Position numbers and translations under genes: made by a program | Origin: Paenibacillus methanolicus | GTDB lineage: Bacteria; Bacillota; Bacilli; Paenibacillales; Paenibacillaceae | Assembly: GCF_008124765.1 (NCBI RefSeq) | Contig: NZ_VNHS01000003.1 | Location: 620,001 to 684,000, forward strand | Direction of reading: 5' to 3' | Length of the DNA: 64,000 bases | Shown here: piece by piece, positions 9,600-18,579 of the stretch | How positions within the stretch are numbered: position 1 is the first letter of the stretch | How the letters are laid out: the number at the start of each line of letters is the position of its first letter | The notes under the pieces: generated by a model | What the model saw: only the letters and a program-made list of their open reading frames with translations | Database searches by the model: none | Told to the model about the DNA's origin: nothing

Positions 9600-10568
9600 T
9601 CATATCAGTCTGTCCTCGCCGAAACGCTTGGCGATCGTGTTGGCCGCGAAGATGAGCGTAATGCTGACGACGGTCTTGAAGATGCCGGCAGCAGTAGCTA
9701 GCGAGTAGTTGCCGATCTGCAGCCCGTATTTCAGCACGAAAATATCGATCGTCTGCGACCAGTCGACCACGACGCCGTTGCCGAGCAAATATTGCACTTC
9801 GAAGCCGGCGTCCAAAATCCAGCCCAAGTTCATGATCAGCAGGATGATCACGATGGATTTGATCCCTGGCAATGTTACGTAGAGCATCTTCTGATACCGG
9901 TTCGCGCCGTCGATCTCGGCCGCCTCGTACAATGACGGGTCGATCGATGTGATGGCGGCGAGATAAATGATCGCGTTCCAGCCGACTTCCTTCCATACAT
10001 GGGAGGCGCCTACGATCCCCCAGAAGTACTTCGGCTCGCTCAGCCACATGATCGGCTCGTTGATGAAACCGAGTTTCATCAAGAGGACGTTCACGATCCC
10101 GCTATCGACCGACAGCGAATTCGCGACAATGCCGGTGACGATGATCCATGACAGGAAGTGCGGCAAGTAAGAGATCGTCTGAATGCTCCGCTTGAACAAC
10201 TTTTGCTTGATCTCGTTCAGCAGAATCGCGAAGATAATCGCCGTCACGAAGCCGAGCACCATGTTGATGACGCTCATGCCGATCGTATTGCGCAGCACCA
10301 TCAAGAACGTGTCGTCGCTGAACAGAAATTTAAAATGCTTGAATCCGACCCATTCCTGCTGATCGAACGATCTGGCCGGCTTGTAGTTCTGGAAGGCCAT
10401 CGTCCAGCCCCAGATCGGATAATACGAGAACACGAATACATATAACAGTATGGGCAGCGACATCAGCATGAGCTGCTTTTGACCGCTCATCCGCTTCCAC
10501 AAGGACGATTTCGGCACGACTTGCGGCGCTGCTTGCTTCGATGGAATCATTTCCGGGGAACCCGCCAT
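9600..10568 (-). CDS. Carbohydrate ABC importer permease, LplB type
   Basis: 322 residues. A hydrophilic N-terminus precedes six predicted helices beginning at LMLMSLPILLYVFVFSY. The coupling loop is EAAEIDGANRYQKMLYVTLP, the classic EAA-G motif that docks to the ATPase, and the tail AANTIAKRFGEDRLI is typical of LplB. The ATG follows GGAGGAG. It lies between the binding-protein gene and the second permease gene, separated from the former by a stem-loop at 10618-10654. In Paenibacillus sp. JDR-2 an lplA-lplB-ytcP set precedes aguA and imports aldouronates; a similar substrate is inferred here because GH67 lies close by. Confidence 0.92.
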   Translation of the reverse strand: MAGSPEMIPSKQAAPQVVPKSSLWKRMSGQKQLMLMSLPILLYVFVFSYYPIWGWTMAFQNYKPARSFDQQEWVGFKHFKFLFSDDTFLMVLRNTIGMSVINMVLGFVTAIIFAILLNEIKQKLFKRSIQTISYLPHFLSWIIVTGIVANSLSVDSGIVNVLLMKLGFINEPIMWLSEPKYFWGIVGASHVWKEVGWNAIIYLAAITSIDPSLYEAAEIDGANRYQKMLYVTLPGIKSIVIILLIMNLGWILDAGFEVQYLLGNGVVVDWSQTIDIFVLKYGLQIGNYSLATAAGIFKTVVSITLIFAANTIAKRFGEDRLI

Positions 10569-10617
10569 CGCACTCTCCTCCTATCGTTCATCTCTCTCTT
10601 TCGCGCTGGCCGAAACC

Positions 10618-10654
10618 GCGCAAAGCACGCGGCGTCATCGCCGGTGCCTTGCGC
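10618..10654 (-). terminator. Intercistronic stem-loop after the binding-protein gene
   Basis: GCGCAAAGCAC pairs with GTGCCTTGCGC across a short loop, with one mismatch. It sits between the binding-protein stop and the first permease start and lacks a strong T run. It more likely stabilises the upstream mRNA or attenuates readthrough than acts as a full terminator. Confidence 0.55.
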
Positions 10655-10673
10655 GCGCTATCGATCGCGCTCG

Positions 10674-12380
10674 TTATTCGCCGCTCGTCCAGTTCTTGAT
10701 CCGCCATTGAATCTGCTCGTTGATGCGGTCTTCATAGGCCTTCACGTTGATTTTCTTATAGGCCTCGACGTATTCGTTCCACACCGCATCAAACTCGGCC
10801 GATTTGGCCGTAATCGCTTTTGGCAAGAACTTGAGCGAGGTATCCGACATTTGCTTGTTGGCGATCGAGGCTTCCGAGCCTTCGATCAGATCGATCTGCC
10901 AAGCCGGGTAGAACACGTTATTCTCCGGCGGCGTCGAGAAGAAGTCGGTCCATGTTTTATGTCCGTAGGCATCGAGCAGCTCTTTGTCCTCCGGTTTGAG
11001 GGAGGCGTAGAACTCCTCCGGCTGAAGCCCCGCGCTGGTCGCGTTGCCATCCGAGAACGTGCCTTCCATCTTCGGCAGCGCGCCCAAGAACGCATCGGCC
11101 CGGTTAGCCAATTTCCAGGTCGGGTCTTCCTGCTGTTTGCGCTGCTCCGGCGTACGGTAGAACTTGCCGCCGTCGCCGACCATATAGTCGACCCCTTCTT
11201 CGCCCCAGTTCAGGAGCTTCTGGTACTTCTCGTCCATGAGGGCGTCGAGGAATTTAATGATCCGAACCGGATCTTTGGCATCCACGCTGATCCCGAATCC
11301 GTTGTTCAAGTTCGGAACGGGCTGTTCGAGGTACCAGTCTTTAATGCTGGTGTCGTAAACTAACGGGAAGCCGACATAGGTTTTGCCGATCTTGCCCTGG
11401 CTCACGAGCGTATCTTCCGCTGGCTGGAAGTTCCAGTGCTGATCGAACATGCCGAGCACGCGGCCGGAGGACAGCTTCGCCAGATACTGGTCGTAGTTCT
11501 GGATGAAGGCTTCTTTATCCATCAGCCCTTCGTTATAGAGGGCATTCAGTTCTTTGTAATAGCGTTTGGACATCTCCTTGTCGGCGAACACGCTCGCCAC
11601 GCCGTCATCCACGACGACGCCGCCGTCGTTCGGATGGCCGGTCAGATGCTCGGGCGCATTCAGCAGCGGGAATGTCCGCCAGTCGAACGCCAGCGTCGTA
11701 TAGCCGATGGTCGGTTGACCGTCGATCTGCGGATGCTTGGCCGCATAATCGCGGATGAGCTTCATATAATCATCCAGCGTTTTCGGCGTTGGATAACCCG
11801 CTTCTTTCAGAACGTCTTTCTGGACCCAGAAGGCGGGACCCGAGTAGCTGTTGAACTTGGGCTCCCCGGTCACGACGCCGTAATTCGGCAGCCAGTAGAT
11901 GTGACCGTCGCTGGAATCCTTCATTTTGTTCCACGCTTTGGCATAGTGCTTCTTCAGGTTCGGCGCATGCTCCTCGATGAGGTCCTCCAGCGGAATGACG
12001 GCGCCGGCCGCAACCAGTTTCGTATCCGCCGTGATGAGATCCGGATAGTCGCCGCCCGCGATCATGACGCCCAGCTTCTGCTGCAGATCGCCGACGAGGA
12101 ATTCCATATCGAGCGATACGCCGAGCTCGTCCTTGATCTTCTTGTAAATCCGGTTGTCCGCCGTCGGCGCCTGATTCGGCGTACTAATGAAAGCCGAGAG
12201 CGTAACCGGCTTCGTCTGCTCGGCGGCCTCGCCGCTGCCGTTGTTGCTCGGCGCATTCGAGGGCGCATTACTACCGCCGTTATTGCCGCCGTTATTGTCG
12301 CTGCAGCCGACAAGCGCGATACTCAGCGCCAGCGCGAGCGACATGGAACCCCATAATTTCCTGTTTCTCTGCATAACCAT
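10674..12380 (-). CDS. LplA-type sugar-binding lipoprotein
   Basis: 568 residues from ATG 12380, which follows AAAGGAGGAG; the reading frame extends upstream but lacks such a site. The signal peptide ends in the lipobox ALVGCSD and is followed by a flexible Asn/Gly/Ser linker, so the protein should be anchored to the outer face of the membrane. The remainder is a family 1 extracellular solute-binding protein of the long LplA class (LGVMIAGGDYPDLITAD near the N-lobe). It delivers an oligosaccharide to the permeases at 9600 and 8684. The promoter at 12454-12482 carries the same 18-base motif as the promoter at 30485. Confidence 0.92.
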   Translation of the reverse strand: MVMQRNRKLWGSMSLALALSIALVGCSDNNGGNNGGSNAPSNAPSNNGSGEAAEQTKPVTLSAFISTPNQAPTADNRIYKKIKDELGVSLDMEFLVGDLQQKLGVMIAGGDYPDLITADTKLVAAGAVIPLEDLIEEHAPNLKKHYAKAWNKMKDSSDGHIYWLPNYGVVTGEPKFNSYSGPAFWVQKDVLKEAGYPTPKTLDDYMKLIRDYAAKHPQIDGQPTIGYTTLAFDWRTFPLLNAPEHLTGHPNDGGVVVDDGVASVFADKEMSKRYYKELNALYNEGLMDKEAFIQNYDQYLAKLSSGRVLGMFDQHWNFQPAEDTLVSQGKIGKTYVGFPLVYDTSIKDWYLEQPVPNLNNGFGISVDAKDPVRIIKFLDALMDEKYQKLLNWGEEGVDYMVGDGGKFYRTPEQRKQQEDPTWKLANRADAFLGALPKMEGTFSDGNATSAGLQPEEFYASLKPEDKELLDAYGHKTWTDFFSTPPENNVFYPAWQIDLIEGSEASIANKQMSDTSLKFLPKAITAKSAEFDAVWNEYVEAYKKINVKAYEDRINEQIQWRIKNWTSGE

Positions 12381-12453
12381 CCCCTGCTCCTCCTTTAGCC
12401 ATCCAACCCTATCTTCGGCTTGCATCCGCCGAGGATATCGTCTTCTTGTAAAA

Positions 12454-12482
12454 AGTGTAGCGCTTACAAGAAACGACAACAA
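12454..12482 (-). promoter_or_regulatory. SigA-type promoter with cre-like motif, binding-protein operon
   Basis: On the minus strand: -35 TTGTTG (12477-12482), a 17-base spacer and -10 TACACT (12454-12459). TGTAAGCGCTACA, a cre-like palindrome one base short of consensus, overlaps the -10. The 18 bases at 12451-12468 recur exactly at 30482-30499 in front of another binding-protein gene. Confidence 0.6.
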
Positions 12483-12803
12483 CCGGACGGAATCAAGGTG
12501 AATCACCTGTTGAACTATAGGTTTTTCCCTCGCCCCTTCCCCCTCCGCCGAGGGGAACCAGAGGGCTTCGCCCTCTGGACTCCCTATTTCGTGCAGACAC
12601 AATTGTTCGCGGACGGCGGGTTGCCTTGAGCGGGGCACGCTTTTGTCCTCGCGGACAAAGCTTCAGTGGGTTTTGATGGCCATCCTAAGATATACGCCTG
12701 TGTGCACCTGCCGCATCTTCTCCAGATGGCTCTCGGTCAAGGTCTGAATGCTCCGACTTCGAAAATGAATTCTTATCAGAGTATTAATGTTTTACTATTA
12801 TTT
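12483..12803. other. Non-coding stretch with a perfect hairpin
   Basis: No supportable gene. At 12558-12578 there is a perfect hairpin (CCAGAGGGC, loop TTC, GCCCTCTGG) without a T run. Its role is unknown; it may be a dispersed palindromic repeat. Towards 12760 the composition turns AT-rich, at the edge of the vsr insert. Confidence 0.45.
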
Positions 12804-12832
12804 TTGATTTTGAGTACGAGAAGGAGTAAAAT
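12804..12832 (+). promoter_or_regulatory. Promoter of vsr
   Basis: TTGATT (12804-12809), exactly 17 bases, then TAAAAT (12827-12832): a good SigA promoter. The LexA-like box begins 7 bases downstream, over the expected transcription start. Confidence 0.65.
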
Positions 12833-12838
12833 CGAAAG

Positions 12839-12852
12839 AGAACATACGTTCC
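12839..12852. promoter_or_regulatory. LexA (DinR) box upstream of vsr
   Basis: AGAACATACGTTCC fits the Bacillus SOS box CGAACRNRYGTTYC with only the first base differing. It covers the predicted start of transcription, so SOS repression by LexA is the natural reading. The sequence match is seen; regulation is inferred. Confidence 0.6.
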
Positions 12853-12912
12853 CTATCAAATAGAGAGGAGGTCAATGTTATTAGTTCTGGTGGCGATGTC
12901 AGTAAATCTCCG

Positions 12913-13326
12913 ATGGGAAAAATAAAAGGTAAGAACACTAAGCTAGAACAATCGGTTTCTAAAGCGGTTTGGAGAAAAGGATTTCGTTACCGAAAAAATG
13001 TCCTTTCTTTATTCGGGAAACCTGATATTGCGATTAAAAAATATAGAATCGCGTTATTCATTGACTCGTGTTTTTGGCATGGTTGCAGCAAACACTTCAA
13101 GATACCTGCCAAAAACCAGGATTACTGGGCTAAGAAGATTAACCGCAATATAGATAGAGACATAGAAGTAACAAGATACTATCAGGCGAAAAACTGGTTT
13201 TTAATTCGTATATGGGAACACGAGTTGAAATTTGATTTCGATTCGAAGATCGAACAGATTTGCGAAACGATCGTCAAGGCGCAACTACAAAAAGACGGGG
13301 TTACCCCGAACGAAGAGGACGCATGA
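12913..13326 (+). CDS. vsr: Very short patch repair (Vsr) endonuclease, orphan
   Basis: 137 residues with the Vsr family pattern: IKGKNTKLE (E12 matches the family's N-terminal Glu), the catalytic Asp in GKPD (D38), FIDSCFWHGCSKH with the metal/catalytic His residues, and NIDRDIEVTRYY...IRIWEHEL. Vsr nicks DNA at T:G mismatches left by deamination of 5-methylcytosine and normally accompanies a Dcm-type methylase; none is encoded in the window. The start is uncertain. ATG 12913 has no ribosome site, while a good one (AGAGGAGG) precedes ATG 12875 in another frame that stops at 12925. In-frame codons upstream of 12913 (VSKSP) also resemble a Vsr N-terminus. The gene is AT-rich compared with its surroundings, which suggests acquisition. 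Confidence 0.85.
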   Translation: MGKIKGKNTKLEQSVSKAVWRKGFRYRKNVLSLFGKPDIAIKKYRIALFIDSCFWHGCSKHFKIPAKNQDYWAKKINRNIDRDIEVTRYYQAKNWFLIRIWEHELKFDFDSKIEQICETIVKAQLQKDGVTPNEEDA

Positions 13327-13382
13327 TTCTGGAGAAGCTAAAAGCTTTCTATAAGGAAAGCTGCTTCGGAAGCATAAACTAG
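13323..13382 (+). CDS. 19-codon ORF overlapping the vsr stop, possible remnant of a following gene
   Basis: An ATG overlaps the vsr TGA (ATGA), a typical coupled start. The frame MILEKLKAFYKES... ends at a TAG after 19 residues. It looks like the first codons of a gene whose remainder has been lost. It is too short for a family assignment, and a chance ORF cannot be excluded. Confidence 0.3.
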   Translation: MILEKLKAFYKESCFGSIN

Positions 13383-13555
13383 CGTTCGTTTTTGGATGAA
13401 TGCTGCGCTCACAAACGGAGCGCAAACCAATCATCCTTTGTGAGTGGATTCCTACCTTAGCCAAGTATATTCAAGGAATCCGGGAACAACAGCGATCGGA
13501 AGAACATGCGACGCGCAGTGGATGCGGTAACCAAAACATTGCATTTGAAAACGGT

Positions 13556-13596
13556 GGTGTCCCAACGTCATCTTTTCCGATGACTTTTGGGACACC
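13556..13596. terminator. Terminator downstream of the GH67 gene
   Basis: GGTGTCCCAA-GTCATC pairs with GATGAC-TTGGGACACC across a six-base loop. It lies just past the GH67 stop on the minus strand and past the vsr region on the plus strand, so it may serve both. Confidence 0.7.
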
Positions 13597-13619
13597 CCCT
13601 TCACCGCTATATTGCTCTA

Positions 13620-15683
13620 CTAAGCATAGATACCTCGGTTATGCTCGTCCGCAATACCCGATTTGCGGTAAAAGTACGTGTTGACCTGATCCCGCCATTC
13701 CCGCGCGTGCTTCACTTGTTCGCGCAGTCGATCCCGCACCTGTTCGAACCGATCCGCATCCAGCTTGTGCTCGAGCGAGCTCCATGCGTTCAACAGTTCG
13801 ACGGCCTGAAGCACGCCTTCGAAGCGAGTGTCGTAGATGTGCTGGATGACCGTCTTGCCCGTCTTCAATCTGTACGTATACGGAACATGGTGGAAGAACA
13901 ATAACAGTTCATCCGGGCAGCTCTCCAAATTCTCGTACAGCTCGGCATTGGGCGCGTAATATTGCGCCGTGTAGCGCGTTCCGGTGCGAACCGTCCGGTC
14001 CACTCCGATGCCATGACGGTCCGCGAAGTGATAGGTCCCCCAGCGCGAATACTCGTAGCCGTCCACATTCGGGCCGTAATGGTGGTCCGGGTTGACCATC
14101 CAACCCACGCCGAGCGGCGCCGTGTATTTCTCGTAGATGTTCCATGACTCCAACAGCATGTTGCGCACGGCTCGCATCACGTCGGGATCGGCGCCGAACG
14201 TCTGGCCAATCCACTCGTTCGCGATCTCCTCGGCCGTTAGCCGCGGGTTCCAAGCCAGACGGCCGAACCCATACAAGTTCGCTTGCGCAAGCACGTGTCC
14301 GGTCCAATTGGTCGCATCGCCAATGTTCGATACGGCCGCAATCCCTCCGCGACGGTTGCCGAACAATCGGCCGCTGACCACATCGGCGACGGAGCTGCCG
14401 GCTCCGCGCGCATGCGTGTCGAAGTCCAGCACTTCTTTCCACTGCGGGACCAAGTAGCACAGGTGGCGCTGCTGCCCCGTATATTCTTGGGTGATCTGCA
14501 GCTCCAGCATCTGATTCGTCGCGGGCATCGCGCCGAATAGCGGGGAGACGGGCTCGCGAACCTGGAAATCCATTGGACCGTTCTTGATCTGCAGCAGGAC
14601 ATTGTCCCGAAACTTCCCATCCAGCGGCGTAAAATGGTCGTACGCGGCTCTGGCCCGGTCCGTCGTCCGGTCGCGCCAATCCTGCTGGCAGTTGTAGACG
14701 AAGCAACGCCAGATGACCAGGCCTCCGTATGGCGCCAGCGCATCCGCCAGCATGTTGGCGCCGTCGGCATGATCGCGGCCGTAGGTGAACGGCCCGGGCC
14801 GTCCTTCGGAGTCGGCTTTCACCAGGAAGCCGCCAAAGTCCGGAATGGCCCGATAGATGTCTTCGACCTTCTCCTTCCAGAAGCGTCTGACGCTCTCATC
14901 CAGCGGGTCCGCGCTGAATAGGCCACCGAGCTGAATAGGACTTGCGAAGTTGACGCTCAGGAACGTGGAGATGCCGTATCGCCTGAAAATGTCCGCGACT
15001 CTGACGACATCCGGTAACAGCTTTTCCGTTATCAACAGGCTTTCGACCGCGTGCACGTTGACGTTGTTGATCGCAATCGCATTGATTCCAACGGACGCCA
15101 ACAGGCGGGCATAGTCGCGAATACGGGACATATCGGGTACAAACTCGTTATTCCGGTAGAAAATAGACCGGCCTGCATAGCCGCGTTCAATCGAACCATC
15201 CATGTTATCCCACTGATTAAGCATCCGTAATTCGTTCGACGGCGCCTCCGATAGCATTAGACCGGTCAGATCCTCGCCGCATTGCATCAACCGAAGGAGA
15301 TGATAGACCGCATACAAAGCCCCTTTAGCCGATTGCCCTGACACGATCAGCCCGTGCTCATCTGCTGCCGGCATGCTTCTAATGACGTATCCGTCCCCGG
15401 ATCCGGCCTGTGCCGCCGGCTCGATCGGCCTATCGTCCATTTGCCCGCGAATGCCGAGCCGAATGCCTCCCTTTCCCGTGGAAGCAGCAGATCTACGGGG
15501 CCGTACGCCGAGCATGGCTTCTAGTCCGTCCATCAGCTCTGCCGCCGCGGTCTGGAGCACGTCGTCCGCCGGATCGGCGACGGCAATCTCCTGCCCCCAT
15601 TGCCGGTATTCTGCCAGTCGATCTCGGTCCGATATGGGGTTGAATCGCAGCCAGCAGCGATCCCAATTCGCCGCATCGTTCAT
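13620..15683 (-). CDS. aguA: GH67 alpha-glucuronidase
   Basis: 687 residues from ATG 15683 behind GGAGGT; the frame runs further upstream, but that part is not Vsr- or GH67-like and lacks a ribosome site. No signal peptide is seen, so the enzyme should act in the cytoplasm, removing (4-O-methyl)glucuronic acid from imported aldouronates. Family hallmarks are clear: the general acid Glu in [12 protein letters not shown], the Asp/Glu pair in [15 protein letters not shown], and the substrate-site stretch [17 protein letters not shown]. Length is normal for GH67. It lies 40 bases after the GDSL gene, at the end of the long minus-strand run that encodes two importers. Confidence 0.95.
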   Translation of the reverse strand: MNDAANWDRCWLRFNPISDRDRLAEYRQWGQEIAVADPADDVLQTAAAELMDGLEAMLGVRPRRSAASTGKGGIRLGIRGQMDDRPIEPAAQAGSGDGYVIRSMPAADEHGLIVSGQSAKGALYAVYHLLRLMQCGEDLTGLMLSEAPSNELRMLNQWDNMDGSIERGYAGRSIFYRNNEFVPDMSRIRDYARLLASVGINAIAINNVNVHAVESLLITEKLLPDVVRVADIFRRYGISTFLSVNFASPIQLGGLFSADPLDESVRRFWKEKVEDIYRAIPDFGGFLVKADSEGRPGPFTYGRDHADGANMLADALAPYGGLVIWRCFVYNCQQDWRDRTTDRARAAYDHFTPLDGKFRDNVLLQIKNGPMDFQVREPVSPLFGAMPATNQMLELQITQEYTGQQRHLCYLVPQWKEVLDFDTHARGAGSSVADVVSGRLFGNRRGGIAAVSNIGDATNWTGHVLAQANLYGFGRLAWNPRLTAEEIANEWIGQTFGADPDVMRAVRNMLLESWNIYEKYTAPLGVGWMVNPDHHYGPNVDGYEYSRWGTYHFADRHGIGVDRTVRTGTRYTAQYYAPNAELYENLESCPDELLLFFHHVPYTYRLKTGKTVIQHIYDTRFEGVLQAVELLNAWSSLEHKLDADRFEQVRDRLREQVKHAREWRDQVNTYFYRKSGIADEHNRGIYA

Positions 15684-15723
15684 ATTCCATACCTCCGCTC
15701 GTTCGTGCATCTCGATGGATGCG

Positions 15724-17472
15724 CTACATCGTATAGCCGAACCCCAGAATCGTAAATTTTTGATGTTCATGGCCGGAAGCCATTCGGATCTCCACATGAT
15801 GCTCGCGCGGCGTCTTCTCTTGATAGAGAAGAACGGCATTGCAATGCGTCCAGTTAATCTCATGCGGATCTGCGAGTCTCGCCATTCGCCCGTCCACCCC
15901 TATTTCCGCGCTGCCGAAGTCGGTGCGACCCGAGTCTTTAAAGACGAGAATGAGATTTCGGCTCGTAATCGTCATCGTGAAGCTTCCCTGGCCGGATACG
16001 CCCGCGTGCATCCAGTTGTTCGGAAATTGTGGCGTGCCCAAGGGATGATCGTCCATCTCCGCCATCTGCAGATCGGTATCGGTGTCCGTGAAGCTGCCCG
16101 CTTGGATGCTGGCGATGTCGGTGTAATTGGCTCTGTCGAGCAGACGCATCCGCGCGAAATCGCTGCCGATCAGCGGCGGTTGATCCAGCGCAATATCCTC
16201 GCGATCCTCCTCGGACCGGTCGGTTACGGCGAACAGATAACGCAAGCAATCCGCCATGACCGTATGGCCCGTATTGGTCGGATGATAGATATCATAGAAA
16301 AATTGCCGCTTGCTGATGACATTGCCCTCTTCCTTATTCAATCGGAACTGATCGACGACCGCATCCTTTACGCTGACCATCGGGAGCCCGTAATGCCAGC
16401 CGATCGGGGCAAGCCTATCTTGAAGGTTCCAATCGTTGACGAAGACGCTGAATAACAGCACGACGGCAGGCTTGTTCGCCGCGCTAAGGATTTTCAGGCA
16501 GAGGCTTTCGTAGCAGTTGCCCTTCGTTTCGTCTCCGGCATCATTGACGGCGAACTCCACGATGACGATATCCGGCTCTGCGGTACCGTCGCGTAGGACA
16601 TCTCGGTCATAGCGGACGACGCCTAGCTCGGACGGCGTCCCGCCTACGCCGGCCTTGATGAATCGAATATGGTCTCGGTCCGGTCTGCCGAACATTTGCT
16701 TGAACGCCAGATAAGACTTGTAAGCGTAACAGTCCGTATGGAGCGGCTTCGCACCGGCGCCGTGCGTAATCGAACCGCCGATGTAGGCGATGGTAACCGC
16801 TTCGCCTCGTTTGGCTTTGTCGATCGCCGCTTTCAGCCTCTTGTTATTCCCTGGACTAACCAAGGATTTCGCGATCATCGCTTGATAGTCTTCCGAGTCC
16901 ACCTTGACCGGCGACTCCGGAAGCATCTCCTGGACCTCGTAAGGTTCGTGTAGATATAGCATTACACTGGCGGTAGCCAAAGCGCCGGCATCCTCGAATT
17001 CGAATACGATTTTGCCCGGAACGTCGTCGTCCGCCGACCAGTCGACTTCATCCAGCTTCATGATCATCTCCGTACCATCGGCCGGACATGGAATGCGAAG
17101 GCGCGTCCCCGTCTCGTATTTGCTCGTCTTTCCCCAATTCTCGAGCACGAACGCGACGGAGGAAGCCGACGTATCTTTCCCCGCCTTCACGTTCACGCCG
17201 ATACTGTGCACCAGCTTGCGAAAACCGGCGCAGTCCCTCAGAAGCATCAAGATCGCGTCATCGGTTACGCCGCCCGCGACTCTCGCCAGGTTGATGAGCT
17301 GCTCGCCTTCCAGGTAGAATTCTTGGCTGTTGTTGTCGTTTCCCCGTGCCGCAGCCTCGATCGCCATGTCGTAGATAATATAGAACCCGCTGCGCTTGGC
17401 TTCCGCATCTTGCGGCGCCGTTGGGCCATCTTTGCCGCTTCCTGCTAACTCTGCCGAACGAATGTCCTCCAC
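15724..17472 (-). CDS. SGNH/GDSL-family hydrolase, probable xylo-oligosaccharide acetyl esterase
   Basis: 582 residues from a GTG start behind AAAGGGGAG. The catalytic SGNH core spans about residues 215-410: block I with the nucleophile Ser in [11 protein letters not shown], the block II Gly in VGGTPSELG, block [12 protein letters not shown] (Asn), and the catalytic Asp/His in [10 protein letters not shown]. It is flanked by an N-terminal beta-rich domain (about 1-200) and a C-terminal beta-sandwich-like domain (about 430-582). No signal peptide is seen. Neighbouring GH67 and oligosaccharide importers suggest deacetylation of xylan fragments in the cytoplasm; the acetyl specificity is inferred. 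Confidence 0.82.
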   Translation of the reverse strand: MEDIRSAELAGSGKDGPTAPQDAEAKRSGFYIIYDMAIEAAARGNDNNSQEFYLEGEQLINLARVAGGVTDDAILMLLRDCAGFRKLVHSIGVNVKAGKDTSASSVAFVLENWGKTSKYETGTRLRIPCPADGTEMIMKLDEVDWSADDDVPGKIVFEFEDAGALATASVMLYLHEPYEVQEMLPESPVKVDSEDYQAMIAKSLVSPGNNKRLKAAIDKAKRGEAVTIAYIGGSITHGAGAKPLHTDCYAYKSYLAFKQMFGRPDRDHIRFIKAGVGGTPSELGVVRYDRDVLRDGTAEPDIVIVEFAVNDAGDETKGNCYESLCLKILSAANKPAVVLLFSVFVNDWNLQDRLAPIGWHYGLPMVSVKDAVVDQFRLNKEEGNVISKRQFFYDIYHPTNTGHTVMADCLRYLFAVTDRSEEDREDIALDQPPLIGSDFARMRLLDRANYTDIASIQAGSFTDTDTDLQMAEMDDHPLGTPQFPNNWMHAGVSGQGSFTMTITSRNLILVFKDSGRTDFGSAEIGVDGRMARLADPHEINWTHCNAVLLYQEKTPREHHVEIRMASGHEHQKFTILGFGYTM

Positions 17473-17551
17473 GCCCTACTCCCCTTTCCCCTGCTCGAAC
17501 TTATGTCTTGCCTAAAGAGTCCTTCAAGTCTATCCTTATCTCCGCGAAGAA

Positions 17552-17592
17552 GCATCCAGCGGACCTCCTATCCCGGAAGCCCTGCTGGATGC
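17552..17592 (-). terminator. Stem-loop between the second permease pair and the GDSL gene
   Basis: GCATCCAGC and GCTGGATGC form a nine-base stem, followed on the minus strand by TTCTTCG. This is a weak terminator or attenuator, so the GDSL and GH67 genes may be expressed at a lower level than the transport genes ahead of them. Confidence 0.5.
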
Positions 17593-17615
17593 TGCGGTAG
17601 ACGTTAGGCCTGCGA

Positions 17616-18572
17616 CTATCCGACGAGCCCGGTCCGTTCGATGCTTTCCACGAAATAACGCTGCACGAACAGGTATAGAATGATCAGCGGCAATATCGCC
17701 AGCAATATTCCGGTATCCTGCACCATGCTCATATAGAACGGGTCCGCCTTCGAATTCTCGCCGCCCGAGAGGAAGATCGACAAGTTATACGGCAAGGAGC
17801 CGAGCTGCGTCGACATGACTTTGCTGGACGTCAAATAAGTGGTCGTGAAGAAGCTATCGTTCCACTGCCAGACGAAGGAGAAGAGCGTCACGGTCACGAT
17901 CGCCGGAACCGCGTTCGGCAGCATAATTCGCAGGAACGTCTGGCCGACCCCGGCGCCGTCCATATAGGCCGCTTCCTCGACCTCCTTCGGAATCCCTCGG
18001 AAGAACTGCCGGAATATGAAGATGTACAGGCCGGCCTTCAACGAATTAGCCGTAATCGACGTCAAGATGAACGGCCAATACGTATTGAGCAGATTAAGCG
18101 ATTTGCCGGTCAGCAAAGGGATGATGCCCATGAGCGTGAAGTCTTTCAGATTCAAGTAAATCGGGATCAGAATCGTCGTCGGCGGAACCATGATCGTCAG
18201 GATCACGCCGCCGAACAGCAGCCCGCTTCCCCTAAATTTGAGCCGTGCGAACCCGTAACCGGCCAGCGCGCAGGAAGCCGCGGTCAGAATCGTCGTCGAC
18301 GACGAAAGCACGAACGTATTCAGCAAGGTATGCCAATAATCCATGATCGAGATCGCCTGTTTGAAATTGTCCAGCGTATAATTCGCCGGAATCCAGACGA
18401 CGATCGGCGAGTACAGATCGGATTTGTCCTTGATGGCCGTCGAGATTTTCTGCAGGATCGGATAGAGGATCACGAACGACAAGCCGACGATCAGCGCCAG
18501 CCTGACGAACGACCACAGCCCTCTCTTCCAGCTCTCCGCCGATAACAATCGGGCGAATATCAATATACTCAC
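17616..18572 (-). CDS. Carbohydrate ABC importer permease, MalG type (second pair)
   Basis: 318 residues, GTG start, 7 bases after the preceding permease gene. Six predicted helices, with the coupling loop EEAAYMDGAGVGQTFLRIMLP near residue 210, and an ending YLFVQRYFVESIERTGLVG typical of MalG/CUT1 permeases. It forms a heterodimeric channel with the protein encoded at 18580. The binding protein that serves this pair is not certain, because two binding proteins and two permease pairs lie in the same run. Confidence 0.9.
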   Translation of the reverse strand: MSILIFARLLSAESWKRGLWSFVRLALIVGLSFVILYPILQKISTAIKDKSDLYSPIVVWIPANYTLDNFKQAISIMDYWHTLLNTFVLSSSTTILTAASCALAGYGFARLKFRGSGLLFGGVILTIMVPPTTILIPIYLNLKDFTLMGIIPLLTGKSLNLLNTYWPFILTSITANSLKAGLYIFIFRQFFRGIPKEVEEAAYMDGAGVGQTFLRIMLPNAVPAIVTVTLFSFVWQWNDSFFTTTYLTSSKVMSTQLGSLPYNLSIFLSGGENSKADPFYMSMVQDTGILLAILPLIILYLFVQRYFVESIERTGLVG

Positions 18573-18579
18573 GCTCCCT

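Noticed and set aside
12558-12578. Perfect hairpin CCAGAGGGC-TTC-GCCCTCTGG as a terminator
   Set aside because: No T run on either side and no gene end close by; listed only as an unexplained palindrome in the non-coding stretch.
13400-13684. A 94-codon plus-strand frame between vsr and GH67
   Set aside because: No ribosome site, no recognisable domain, and it runs through the terminator hairpin and into the 3' end of GH67.
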